NCBI GenBank assembly: GCA_903939735.1
Contig: CAJAIA010000003.1
Coordinates: forward strand, 62,001-126,000
From: an uncultured Ignavibacteria bacterium
GTDB lineage: Bacteria; Bacteroidota; Ignavibacteria; Kapaibacteriales; Kapaibacteriaceae
Length of the DNA: 64,000 nt
Direction: 5' to 3'
Part shown: piece by piece, positions 50,179 to 58,249 of the stretch
How positions within the stretch are numbered: the first letter of the stretch is position 1
Layout of the letters: every line of letters begins with the position of its first letter
Made by a program: the position numbers and the translations under genes
Notes under the pieces: model-generated
The model's database searches: none
Seen by the model: only the letters and a program-made list of their open reading frames with translations
Told to the model about the DNA's origin: nothing

Positions 50179-51008
50179 TATTCCCACACCGTCATCGGCA
50201 CGCCGATCTTGGTGGCACGCTGGATAGCGTCCTGTGTGCCGCTCGGACGTCCATCCCGGCCGGGTGCGACGTGTGCTACGACAATGTCGGTGGCAAGTGA
50301 TGCGATGATGCCGTTGCGCGCCATTGCAAGACCTGGTGCAAAGGTGGTCATTGGTGGGTAGGGCGATATGTGGAGCTCGCGTGGCTGCGGCTTGAGATCG
50401 CTCAGAAGCGAGGCAGATGGAACACACACAGTCCATCCACCTGCTTGATGAGCGGCACGTAGCGCAGTGGTGTCGACACCGGCAGCACCACCACTGACGA
50501 TCACGCCTCCTGACTGGACGTGGTCGCGTGCACGCTCTGCAGCACGGTCAAGGCTTTGCTGACTTGCACTGCGCGAACCGATGATCGCTTGCCAATGCGC
50601 ATCCGTGGGCGGAGCTTCACCACAGCCGATGAAGATCTTCGGCAGTCGGTTGAGATGCGCACGCTCCCAGTAATGGTCGGGCAATACCGCATCGTACGGA
50701 CAGATGATGCGCTGACCCGACAAGAGGAGGTTGTGAAACGTCCGCAACGCGCCGTTGTCGATTGCATCAGCCACCGATCGCAGATGCAGCGGTGAAAGTC
50801 CGATGCGCGTTGGAATGATGCCTTGGATGAACAATTCGCCAAGCTCGTCCTCGCTGAGGTCGGTTGTGTGCACGTTGCGAATGATGCGCTCTACTGCAAC
50901 GGGACCGATGCCGTTTGAAAGGAGAAGCACGAGGTACAAAAACTGACGTCCTGTTGATGATGTTGTGATCATTGTTGTGTGAGAGTGTACTGATGAAGTG
51001 TTCAACAT
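50178..51008 (-). CDS. DprA/SLOG-type Rossmann-fold protein
   Basis: 276 residues from ATG 51008; ATG 50972 is also possible. The N-terminal helical part (LLLSNGIGPVAVERIIR) resembles the SAM/HhH-like region of DprA. The Rossmann core has the family's IIGSR (about 143) and VIVSGGAAGVDTTALRAA (about 170-185), with ATDIVVAHVAPGRDGRPSGT near the end. DprA loads RecA on single-stranded DNA during transformation, whereas SLOG-type relatives in defence systems sense nucleotide-derived signals. Placed 110 bases upstream of darT on the same strand, and probably co-transcribed, it may be a sensor or partner of the toxin pair. The winged-helix tail of true DprA is absent. Confidence 0.8.
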   Translation of the reverse strand: MLNTSSVHSHTTMITTSSTGRQFLYLVLLLSNGIGPVAVERIIRNVHTTDLSEDELGELFIQGIIPTRIGLSPLHLRSVADAIDNGALRTFHNLLLSGQRIICPYDAVLPDHYWERAHLNRLPKIFIGCGEAPPTDAHWQAIIGSRSASQQSLDRAAERARDHVQSGGVIVSGGAAGVDTTALRAAHQAGGWTVCVPSASLLSDLKPQPRELHISPYPPMTTFAPGLAMARNGIIASLATDIVVAHVAPGRDGRPSGTQDAIQRATKIGVPMTVWE

Positions 51009-51048
51009 TTGCGTGGTGACATCTTCTCCGACAGCGCCCGCGCAAGGG

Positions 51049-51333
51049 TCATGGAGGAGGCGGACCAAAACGATTTGGAATGTCATTGCCTTTGACGAAC
51101 ATCAGACCGAATACAAAGAATGGAATCGCTTGAAACCAACCGGATACGCCAAGATCATGGCAGCGTTTTGCGCCCTGTGCCAGTACAATCCAGGCGACAG
51201 CTACATTGATGTGAAGCTCGTAATCAACATCTACGTCTCTGAGGTAGTTGCTCAATGTCATGAGTGGTATAAAGGTTGCGGCATATGGTAAACGCTTTAT
51301 TCGCCCCTTAAACGATAAGATGTGTGGTAACAT
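51049..51333 (-). CDS. DUF805 small membrane protein
   Basis: 94 residues from ATG 51333. Matches DUF805: SFKGRIKRLPYAATFIPL at the N-terminus, then LAQGAKRCHDLGVSGWFQAIPF (the RxHDxGxSGW signature) and a final RFGPPP. Three membrane helices are expected. Function unknown; family members are common in accessory loci. The longer open frame upstream overlaps the type IX cargo gene and is not coding. It starts 15 bases after that gene's stop on the same strand. Confidence 0.82.
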   Translation of the reverse strand: MLPHILSFKGRIKRLPYAATFIPLMTLSNYLRDVDVDYELHINVAVAWIVLAQGAKRCHDLGVSGWFQAIPFFVFGLMFVKGNDIPNRFGPPPP

Positions 51334-51347
51334 GGATGGCCCCCGTG

Positions 51348-53249
51348 TTATGGATGAATGATGAGTGGATACTGCTGCACGCGCTTGCCATCGATGCGGA
51401 TGCGGAGCGTGTAGTGTCCGGATGCGATGGTGGTTGGTACGTCGAGTACGAGTGCGCCGTGCGCGTCGAGCGTTGTTGCGTAGATGCTGCTGCCGCGGAG
51501 ATCCACGAGGTCGACGTTGCATGTACCCGTGATGCCAGTGATGGTGACCGGACCCATGCTTGGGTTCCATGGTTGTGGTTGTACGATGCCGATTGCGTCG
51601 TGCGTGGTGTCGCTGTTAGCGCCGCTTGTGAGTGAGCAGAAGCTGGCCGGACCTGGATCGGCGTATTGGAGGGAGAAGCCGCCTTCCATGGCGACGATTT
51701 CGAATTCGTACATGGCGTGCTCACGTGCAAGACGTGGTGATGTGCCCCAGCCGGCTTTGCCTGCTTTGACGATGGTTGTGTCGTCTGTTACTTCGACATC
51801 GTTGCGGAAGACGCGTGGTTTGCGCGAGCGATCTTGGAAGACCCAGATGCCCCAGTGCTCAGCGCCGCTGCCTGTAAAGAGATCGAAGAGGTTGTAGCAC
51901 GATGCATTGTCTGGCATGGCATCGGCGAGCACCCAGTCGTTGAGCACTTGAAGGCGACCACCGCAATACTGTGCGTAGAGATCAGAGTAGACGCCGTTGA
52001 TTGGACGGTGACCGATCCATTCTTCAGGTGTAAGGATGCCGTCAACAACGCCACGTCCGTTGCAGATGTTGGTCACTCGTGGTCCATCACCAGAGCGATA
52101 CACGATTGTGTCGCCGCGTACATCACCCGATGCAATGCGTGGCTCGGTCTCGAGTCCGACCACACCACCAGTAGGGATGTAGCGTTCGTCTTGACGCACC
52201 GATACACCATCACTGCCAAACGTTGCGCTGCGAATCCATGGCTCTTGTACGTTGCCGTAGCCTTCAACGATGCTCTGATCACAGTCGAGTCCAACGCCAG
52301 TTGCTGGACGGTACTCAACGGGATCACTGCCGTTAGGCAACATGAAGAGTCCAGCCGTAACACGCACGCCAAACTCATAGATCGTATGCGGCGTAGTGTC
52401 GCTCGGTGACATACCAATGCCGAAGCGTCCACCAATCACGCGTGTTGAATCGTCCGTGACATCAACACCGTTGAGCACAACGATGACAGGTCGTACCGTA
52501 TCGTGCGTGACCTTGATCCGCCAGTGCTCCTTGCCATTGCCCGTTGTGAAGTCGAACAGATTATAGCAGTTGTCGCGATAGATGCCTGTGCCGATGAGCC
52601 AGTCATTCGCGAGGTACATCGCGCTGTCGGTATGACAGTAGTCGAGGTACATGTGTGAGAAGCGTCCGATCATTGGTGGGATGCCCGACCATTCGCGTGT
52701 ACCATCGGAGAGCGTTGAGAATGTGCCGTCGATGATGTGTCGCTCCGTACATGGAAGTGTACCGCCATGCCCGCCCCCTGGATATGTGCGCACATCATCG
52801 CGTATCGGACGTCGATTGACGTCGGATAAATCTTGGCGTGGACCCGTGTTCGTGCGCGGATCGGGATCGGTACGGTCGATCGCTGTGTCGAGCTCGCGCT
52901 GCGCGGCACGCACCGTGATTGTACCAACGGCCGTCGGACCATCGTCGATGCAGAACCACACGGTGTGTTCGCCAGCTGCATCATTCGGAATGCGAATGCT
53001 CACTGCACCCCGCGTAGCGTTGATGATAGGTGTAGGTTCGCCATCAATGAACGCTTGAATGCGAAGCGGCGCAACCTGCGGAATGCCATCGCCGAGCAAT
53101 TGAATGACCGTACCTGCTCGCACCGATGATGGTGCAACGGTTACAGGTATACGTCGAATCGTTGTATCGCACTGACCAAACAATGTGGTTGCTGATGCGC
53201 CCACAAGGAGCGCTTTTAGCAGTGCGAGTCGAAGATGAAATCGTTTCAT
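51348..53249 (-). CDS. Secreted type IX cargo with a duplicated domain
   Basis: 633 residues with a signal peptide (LLKALLVGASATTLFGQ). An Ig-like domain (residues 30-115, IPDAAGEHTVWFCIDDG) is followed by two related ~150-residue modules (about 170-330 and 395-535). Each begins with an 'xIDGxxxxxEWxGIxP' phrase and contains a CYNLFD segment followed by GxGxEHW. They resemble DOMON/carbohydrate-binding folds. A C-terminal type IX sorting domain (PQPWNPSMG, SGHYTLRIRIDGK) ends the protein. It is probably a surface protein; ligand unknown. It follows the VWA gene by 24 bases and shares its operon. Confidence 0.75.
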   Translation of the reverse strand: MKRFHLRLALLKALLVGASATTLFGQCDTTIRRIPVTVAPSSVRAGTVIQLLGDGIPQVAPLRIQAFIDGEPTPIINATRGAVSIRIPNDAAGEHTVWFCIDDGPTAVGTITVRAAQRELDTAIDRTDPDPRTNTGPRQDLSDVNRRPIRDDVRTYPGGGHGGTLPCTERHIIDGTFSTLSDGTREWSGIPPMIGRFSHMYLDYCHTDSAMYLANDWLIGTGIYRDNCYNLFDFTTGNGKEHWRIKVTHDTVRPVIVVLNGVDVTDDSTRVIGGRFGIGMSPSDTTPHTIYEFGVRVTAGLFMLPNGSDPVEYRPATGVGLDCDQSIVEGYGNVQEPWIRSATFGSDGVSVRQDERYIPTGGVVGLETEPRIASGDVRGDTIVYRSGDGPRVTNICNGRGVVDGILTPEEWIGHRPINGVYSDLYAQYCGGRLQVLNDWVLADAMPDNASCYNLFDLFTGSGAEHWGIWVFQDRSRKPRVFRNDVEVTDDTTIVKAGKAGWGTSPRLAREHAMYEFEIVAMEGGFSLQYADPGPASFCSLTSGANSDTTHDAIGIVQPQPWNPSMGPVTITGITGTCNVDLVDLRGSSIYATTLDAHGALVLDVPTTIASGHYTLRIRIDGKRVQQYPLIIHP

Positions 53250-53273
53250 ACTGAGTTACTTTCGATTGAAGTG

Positions 53274-55079
53274 TTATCGTTGAATGATGATTGGTGAGAT
53301 GCGCACAGCATCGCCTACGCGAATGCGCGCCATGTAATGTCCTTGCGTGAGCGTATGCACGTTGAGTGCAACAGATGTGTGTCCCACACCTACGATACCT
53401 GCGTCGATCGTGTGGGCGAGATCGCCCTGCATCGTAAAGAGTTGGATCGTTACAGGCATAGGTTCGTCGAGATCGAACCAGATGCGTGCAACATCGTCTG
53501 CGGGCATTGGCTCGACGAGCTGCTCTGCTTCGCGAGGGGATGTGCCTGTTGGTGTCTCGACAACTCCCGTTGTGCGCAAGTCGCACGCGACGTCGACGTA
53601 CGTTGTGATCATGTTGCCACCATCGAGGTACACGATACGCAGTGTGCGCTTCGACTGACCCCGATCGCATGGTGGGATGCGGAAGTACAGACGGCAGCAG
53701 TCTTCCGTGCCTGCGTTGTCGACGATCTGCTCGTAGACCGTTGCGAGCTCGTCGCCACTTGAGATGTTGTAGAACTTGCCCGTTGGTGCAGCGCGCACAA
53801 AGCGTTGCATTGCGGCGAGACCCTCAAGTTCGAGTGGTGAAGTACCCAGGCCGAGCGCGATCAAGTAGAGTGGAATGTTTGCTGACGCGAGTGCTTGCTC
53901 GACTACGATCGGATCATCAGGTGGCATCGTGTTAATACCATCGGTCATCACGATGAGCATCTTGAGCACAGCAGGATGCGGAGTGATTTTCGCAAGGCCC
54001 GTGAGAATGCCACCGTGAAGAGACGTGTTTGTCATAGCCTGCAGCTTGTTGACCGTCGCAGCAATCGCTGCCTTGTCTGCTGTCCAGTCGAGTGCAAGCG
54101 TAACACGCTCATTGAATGTGATGATGAACAGGCTATCACCAGGACGCAGCTTGTTGGTCAGACTCAACACCGATTGCTGCAATGCTTCGAGTCGAGTAAC
54201 AGCACGGCCAGCAAACACTGTTGTTTCGTTCATGCTGCCGCTGATGTCGACCACCAGTCCGATATGCAGCGGATCCTTGCGCTCTGGATCGCAAGCAAGT
54301 GAATCCGGGCAGACGAACTTGCCATCGACCACGATGCCGATCTGTTGCGCAGTAGTAAGGATGTTGCGCTTCCCGTCAACAGCTGTTGTGTCGACAACGA
54401 AGATTCCCGCATCCATGCGAATGCCCACGACTTCGCCATTTGCTGAGATCGGCGTGATATCGCAGATGTTCAGATCTGTTTGTGGGATCTCTTCCACGAC
54501 TACTGTAAGCTGACCGCAGTTGTCTTCGTAGCGGGGTACGACCTCGTTTGTGCGAAGCACAAGTGTAGAGTCGTTGATCCAGAAACTAAACGGCTTGCCC
54601 GACCCCGACTTCGTCAGCTGGTAGCGATGCAGTGTTGCATCGAGAGGATATGCTGGCAGGGGTTCGTTATCAACCCGAAATCCCAGGTTGTCGCGGAAGC
54701 TCAGCTGAAACAACGGCGGCAACCCCGATTGAATCGGTGGGAAGCCATACTTCGTCGTATCACCCACCCAGTGCGGGATCGACACGAACGGACGCCCGAG
54801 GATCTCCTTTGGTGGCCAGCGGAACGCATCGATTTCTTGTTGGGGCACATCATACACCCACACCGCATCAACACCATGGCAATCCGTGAACTGCGGCCAT
54901 TGCGAGTACGTGCCTGATACGGTAATCCGGTACGTAAAACCTGCCCTGGTAGGGGGCGATGCAACAACACCAGGGTTGCGTGCGTCGAGCGTGAGCGTAA
55001 CGGGGAACTGCGCCAGTGCCGTTGCACAGGCAAGAATAAGCGTTGCTAGGAGCAACAGCGGGGAATAAACGCGAGTCAT
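53274..55079 (-). CDS. Secreted VWA protein with type IX sorting domain
   Basis: 601 residues. Signal peptide with hydrophobic core LLLLATLILACATALAQ. The first ~260 residues are beta-rich. A von Willebrand A domain follows (about 270-455) with an intact MIDAS start DISGSMNE (Asp ~277) and VMTDGINTM. The C-terminal 80 residues are a type IX sorting domain (MQGDLAHTIDAG, LTQGHYMARIRVGD). It is probably exported to the cell surface for metal-dependent binding. Upstream lie a GGAGG ribosome-binding site, a large hairpin and a dyad. The duplicated-domain cargo gene and DUF805 follow. Confidence 0.82.
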   Translation of the reverse strand: MTRVYSPLLLLATLILACATALAQFPVTLTLDARNPGVVASPPTRAGFTYRITVSGTYSQWPQFTDCHGVDAVWVYDVPQQEIDAFRWPPKEILGRPFVSIPHWVGDTTKYGFPPIQSGLPPLFQLSFRDNLGFRVDNEPLPAYPLDATLHRYQLTKSGSGKPFSFWINDSTLVLRTNEVVPRYEDNCGQLTVVVEEIPQTDLNICDITPISANGEVVGIRMDAGIFVVDTTAVDGKRNILTTAQQIGIVVDGKFVCPDSLACDPERKDPLHIGLVVDISGSMNETTVFAGRAVTRLEALQQSVLSLTNKLRPGDSLFIITFNERVTLALDWTADKAAIAATVNKLQAMTNTSLHGGILTGLAKITPHPAVLKMLIVMTDGINTMPPDDPIVVEQALASANIPLYLIALGLGTSPLELEGLAAMQRFVRAAPTGKFYNISSGDELATVYEQIVDNAGTEDCCRLYFRIPPCDRGQSKRTLRIVYLDGGNMITTYVDVACDLRTTGVVETPTGTSPREAEQLVEPMPADDVARIWFDLDEPMPVTIQLFTMQGDLAHTIDAGIVGVGHTSVALNVHTLTQGHYMARIRVGDAVRISPIIIQR

Positions 55080-55093
55080 ACGACCTCCATACT

Positions 55094-55135
55094 GAATGTG
55101 AATTGCTGCATCGAATTGTGTGCAACTTCACATTC
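55094..55135 (-). promoter_or_regulatory. Stem-loop immediately before the VWA ribosome-binding site
   Basis: GAATGTGAA and TTCACATTC are perfect reverse complements around a 24-base loop; TTGC/GCAA inside extends the stem past one bulge. On the minus-strand transcript the stem ends about 14 bases before the VWA start codon, next to TATGGAGGTCGTATG. It may control translation or RNA stability. Confidence 0.45.
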
Positions 55136-55151
55136 GTACGAGAGCGTACGA
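55134..55151. promoter_or_regulatory. Dyad TCGTACG-AGAG-CGTACGA
   Basis: Perfect 7-base arms around four bases, 55 bases upstream of the VWA start. It shares the half-site TCGTAC/GTACGA with the dyad before the Fnr-like gene (20785-20805), though with a different spacer. Operator candidate. Confidence 0.4.
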
Positions 55152-55155
55152 CTTC

Positions 55156-55172
55156 GGAAACGATGTGGAAAT
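55156..55172. repeat. 17-bp element before the VWA operon, shared with 50162
   Basis: GGAAACGATGTGGAAAT, one mismatch to 50162-50178. It lies 77 bases before the VWA start on the minus strand and just after the CARF gene's stop. Confidence 0.55.
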
Positions 55173-55178
55173 CCTAGC

Positions 55179-56114
55179 TTACTTGATGCTGATCTTTGAT
55201 GGCTCTATCCGAATCGCATAATGCCGCGCACTCTTCGGTCCATCAGCATTCACATGATAGAATGACGCCAGGGTTTTGTTGCCCAAGACATCGGAAAGTC
55301 GCTTGTTGAGTTTCGATATCGTCGACCTGAAATCCTGTGCTGGAATATCCGCACGTGTCTTTGCGAGACGAACCAGGTCGCTATTCTCATAATCTGGGAA
55401 GGCTTCCGCCTGATACTCATTGATCAGCTTGGTGTTTGTCTCACCAAGTGTGAACATGCTCATCCGGAATCCGGCATTCTCAGACGACTTCGCCTTACGT
55501 GCAAGTTCGAGGAAGAATCGGAAGTACGCGAACATCAGCGGTGAGAAGTTCACCTGGACATCGCCGATCATCACGTAGCCCTTTTTCCGAAACAACGTCA
55601 CCGGCTCGATCGCAATATCACGCAGATCGCGATTCTCCTGTTCGAGTCGCGTAATGCGAGGCAGACCAGTATCAAGGCGCACATCGCGCACTACGGTCGA
55701 TGTCAGTTCCGGTTCTACGGTGCGCACCAGACGGATGTTTGCATCACCTGACTCAGCGAGTAGGATCCAGCATACCTGCATTGAAGGGGTGCCCGACGAG
55801 ATCGCCGCGACCACTTCCTCATTGCGTGTCATAACGCTTGCCAGAGCCTCTTTCAGCTTTGGATACAGCTCATTGTGATCTGTCGGATCATCGATCTCAA
55901 ATGTGAGGGTCTGCACCTTTGTGGAGGGGGCCACCGACTTGATTGCCACCTTTACCGCAGCTGCACCACGGGCGAAGTCGTGCTGGAGATCACCCTCCGT
56001 TGCGAACATCACCACACGGTCGGGCCGCAGCTCCCGAACTGCTGTTAAGATCGGGCCGCGCTCTTCTTGTGCAAGCCGAATATCCGTTACACCAACGAAC
56101 GATACGAGTGTCAT
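55179..56114 (-). CDS. CARF-domain regulator with C-terminal HTH
   Basis: 311 residues from ATG 56114, which has a GGAG site nine bases before it; an upstream ATG (56177) would leave only 3 bases to the divergent gene. Residues 1-145 form a CARF/Rossmann sensor resembling the RtcR N-terminus: TLVSFVGVTDIR, RGPILTAVRELRPDRVVMFAT, and ISSGTPSMQVCWILLA (about 106-121), the ligand-loop motif. A linker and a helical region follow; the last ~100 residues resemble a winged HTH (ADIPAQDFRSTISKLNKRLSDVL). No sigma-54 AAA+ domain and no nuclease are present. It is probably a regulator of the divergent HEPN operon, triggered by a cyclic nucleotide or by RNA ends. Confidence 0.72.
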   Translation of the reverse strand: MTLVSFVGVTDIRLAQEERGPILTAVRELRPDRVVMFATEGDLQHDFARGAAAVKVAIKSVAPSTKVQTLTFEIDDPTDHNELYPKLKEALASVMTRNEEVVAAISSGTPSMQVCWILLAESGDANIRLVRTVEPELTSTVVRDVRLDTGLPRITRLEQENRDLRDIAIEPVTLFRKKGYVMIGDVQVNFSPLMFAYFRFFLELARKAKSSENAGFRMSMFTLGETNTKLINEYQAEAFPDYENSDLVRLAKTRADIPAQDFRSTISKLNKRLSDVLGNKTLASFYHVNADGPKSARHYAIRIEPSKISIK

Positions 56115-56180
56115 GCTAGCTCCATCAAACTCTGCATATTTGCTACTACTGATACCAAGATAGTAAGAGAGGGGCATGAT

Positions 56181-57563
56181 ATGGAAGTGCGGGTTACGCT
56201 AGAGAACCTACGTGCGGGGGAGAAACCCCTTGCGATGTTCTTACACGATGCGCTGCGACACATCGACGAACAGTATTTCGAGAACATCGTTGCATCGTTT
56301 GCACGGTACTCAAACGACCAAAGTTTGTCGTCAACTGATCAACGCGACAAGATGCTTGATGAGCGTGGACGCCGGAAGACATCACTCGAGCAGTTTGATC
56401 TCACGTTTTTGACAAACCTCTGCGAAAATCTGACACGAGACCATAACCCCAGGTATTCCGATAACGGTATTCCGCAGCACATTCGTGTGACCTTCCGCAA
56501 GAATATCCATCTGCGCAGTGATGCGTCGAGCAAGTTCCACACGCTCCGCAAATACCGCAATGACGTCGTCCATCATCACCTCGATCGAGGCGACATTGCC
56601 GCCACCATCGGCGAGCTCGGCAAGATTCTGGATGTGTTCCGCGGCGAACTGCTCACGTGTTGCAAGTCGCAGCCAGATGTGTTCACTCAAGACACAGTCA
56701 GCTCTATTCAGGGGTATGTCGACGCGATTGTGAAGTTGCTGCTTGATGCGCAAGAAGCTACGCGAGTATCCGAACCGATTGTCCTTGAAGAAGTTGACGT
56801 TGAGGAAGTTGAAGATGTCGAGGCAGAGTTTGTAGAGGAATCGCCTTCGACCTCGACTGACGTAGCGCAACGTCCAGTATCCGGAGTTGCGCTCAACAGT
56901 GCTCCAAAGGACCGTCGTAAGATGGTGATGGGTATCGTGGGTGCTGTGCTCGCAGCTGTCGTCGTTGCTGTTGCAGTATATGTTCAGCAGTCAACAGGTA
57001 ATGCAGATGCCGTGCCAACACCAACGCGTGCAGCCGTCTTTATCATGAACGAACCTCTCACGGAAGCGGCCTCTCTGAAATTTCGTAGAGAGATCTCGAA
57101 TATTCTGTTGACTAGTGAGGAGTACTGGCGCATAACGGTGATACGTTATGGCATGTCAGATACCAGCATCATAACACAGCTTGATTCTGGTTCGATTGAT
57201 CAACGGCTGCTCGACGTTATGCGCGCATCGCCGACGCTACCGAGAGTTATTGAAGTAAAGGGCCTTTTTGCGCGATTGACCAGGGTGCTCAAGAACAAGG
57301 CGTTCGTCCAGCTACAACCGCATGCATTTATGTTCGGAAGCCTACCGAACCCAACGGCTGAACTATATGCGGAACTTGCACAGCGCACAAAGCAGGATAA
57401 CAACATCCTGCACGTGCAAGGATTGAAGAATGCATTCGCTACAATGAAGCAGAATGAGCTCTTGCTCTTCCGCTATGGTGCGCCACGCTATGTAGACTCA
57501 GCTGTTGCACGAACGATCAATCCGGATTCAACAGGTTTCAAACTTATTCTCACAGACCTATGA
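56181..57563 (+). CDS. Membrane-anchored HEPN ribonuclease candidate
   Basis: 460 residues from ATG 56181, with GAGAGGGG upstream. The N-terminal ~230 residues are helical and contain the HEPN catalytic signature RNDVVH (Arg126, His131, an exact RX4H), preceded by a helix FHTLRKY. An acidic linker (VEEVEDVEAEFVEE) leads to a membrane helix at about 247-267 (IVGAVLAAVVVAVAVYV). The remaining ~190 residues, expected outside the cytoplasm, have a beta/alpha pattern slightly like a VWA/Rossmann fold (AAVFIMNEPLTE, WRITVIRYGMSD, HAFMFGSLPNPTAE). The RNase activity is inferred from the motif. The stop overlaps the start of the lipoprotein gene. Confidence 0.72.
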   Translation: MEVRVTLENLRAGEKPLAMFLHDALRHIDEQYFENIVASFARYSNDQSLSSTDQRDKMLDERGRRKTSLEQFDLTFLTNLCENLTRDHNPRYSDNGIPQHIRVTFRKNIHLRSDASSKFHTLRKYRNDVVHHHLDRGDIAATIGELGKILDVFRGELLTCCKSQPDVFTQDTVSSIQGYVDAIVKLLLDAQEATRVSEPIVLEEVDVEEVEDVEAEFVEESPSTSTDVAQRPVSGVALNSAPKDRRKMVMGIVGAVLAAVVVAVAVYVQQSTGNADAVPTPTRAAVFIMNEPLTEAASLKFRREISNILLTSEEYWRITVIRYGMSDTSIITQLDSGSIDQRLLDVMRASPTLPRVIEVKGLFARLTRVLKNKAFVQLQPHAFMFGSLPNPTAELYAELAQRTKQDNNILHVQGLKNAFATMKQNELLLFRYGAPRYVDSAVARTINPDSTGFKLILTDL

Positions 57564-58249
57564 CACATCGTATGCCACTTCGGGTTCTAGCTATCGCATT
57601 GTTCTGCATAGCGGTCGTTCTACAATCATGTTCAACGTGCGATCCTGGTTCGTCACTCTACGTTCGCGGCTCTATTTCAGTTCGTGTCACGAGCTCAGGT
57701 ACGCTTGAGCAGGTAGAGGGCGGAACAACACAGTTCACGTTGGACAGTCCAGGTGAGCAGTTCATTGTTGAGCAGGATAGACCCTTTGTTCTGGACATTC
57801 CTGATGCGATAGACTTGAGTAGCTATGCACTCGTAGTGAATGAGGTTGATACGACTATTCCGGGCGGTAGGTACTACCGAGTATCCTTGCGTGAATCATG
57901 CCAACCATACATCGTCATGGACAAGCGATGTAAGATTGTGAACTGGTACAATCCATATCGACTGCCAGAGATCCGGATACAGAATGCCTACACAGATCAA
58001 CTCGTGACGACACCATTGTTAGGCAAGTCGAACGAGATCATCGGCTACGAAGTGCGTCTGGGTGATGCGGGAGATGGTTCGTCGAAGACACAGAATGCTT
58101 CTGCATGCCCATCACCGGCACTTAAGCGCTTGCAGAAGTATCAGCAAGCTGACAAAGCTGGCTACACGAGTCTCAAGCCAGTGAAGCCACGTTCAAAGAA
58201 GGAGCCGATGAAGCTCGAGGATCTTATCAGCGCCGTTCCGAAGAGCTAG
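57560..58249 (+). CDS. Lipoprotein partner of the HEPN gene
   Basis: 229 residues. ATG overlaps the HEPN stop (ATGA), so it is translationally coupled. A signal peptide (LRVLAIALFCIAVVLQSC) ends in lipobox QSC, Cys about 24. The mature domain is beta-rich with several Cys (STCDPG, ESCQPY, KRCKIV) and contains a PEGA/Ig-like feel (GQFTLDSPGEQF, RPFVLDIPD). The basic tail (KPVKPRSKKEP) is probably disordered. Family not recognised. It is likely to sit in the periplasm, where it could contact the outer domain of the HEPN protein. Tail-to-tail overlap of the stop with the DUF3293 gene. Confidence 0.65.
   Translation: MTHRMPLRVLAIALFCIAVVLQSCSTCDPGSSLYVRGSISVRVTSSGTLEQVEGGTTQFTLDSPGEQFIVEQDRPFVLDIPDAIDLSSYALVVNEVDTTIPGGRYYRVSLRESCQPYIVMDKRCKIVNWYNPYRLPEIRIQNAYTDQLVTTPLLGKSNEIIGYEVRLGDAGDGSSKTQNASACPSPALKRLQKYQQADKAGYTSLKPVKPRSKKEPMKLEDLISAVPKS

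Noticed and set aside
51334-51570. N-terminal extension of the DUF805 gene
   Set aside because: The extra residues are His/Arg-rich noise read in another frame of the type IX cargo gene.
55179-57563. CARF plus HEPN as part of a type III CRISPR system
   Set aside because: No Cas10, Csm/Cmr gene or repeat array lies within the window; the CARF protein carries an HTH rather than a nuclease domain.
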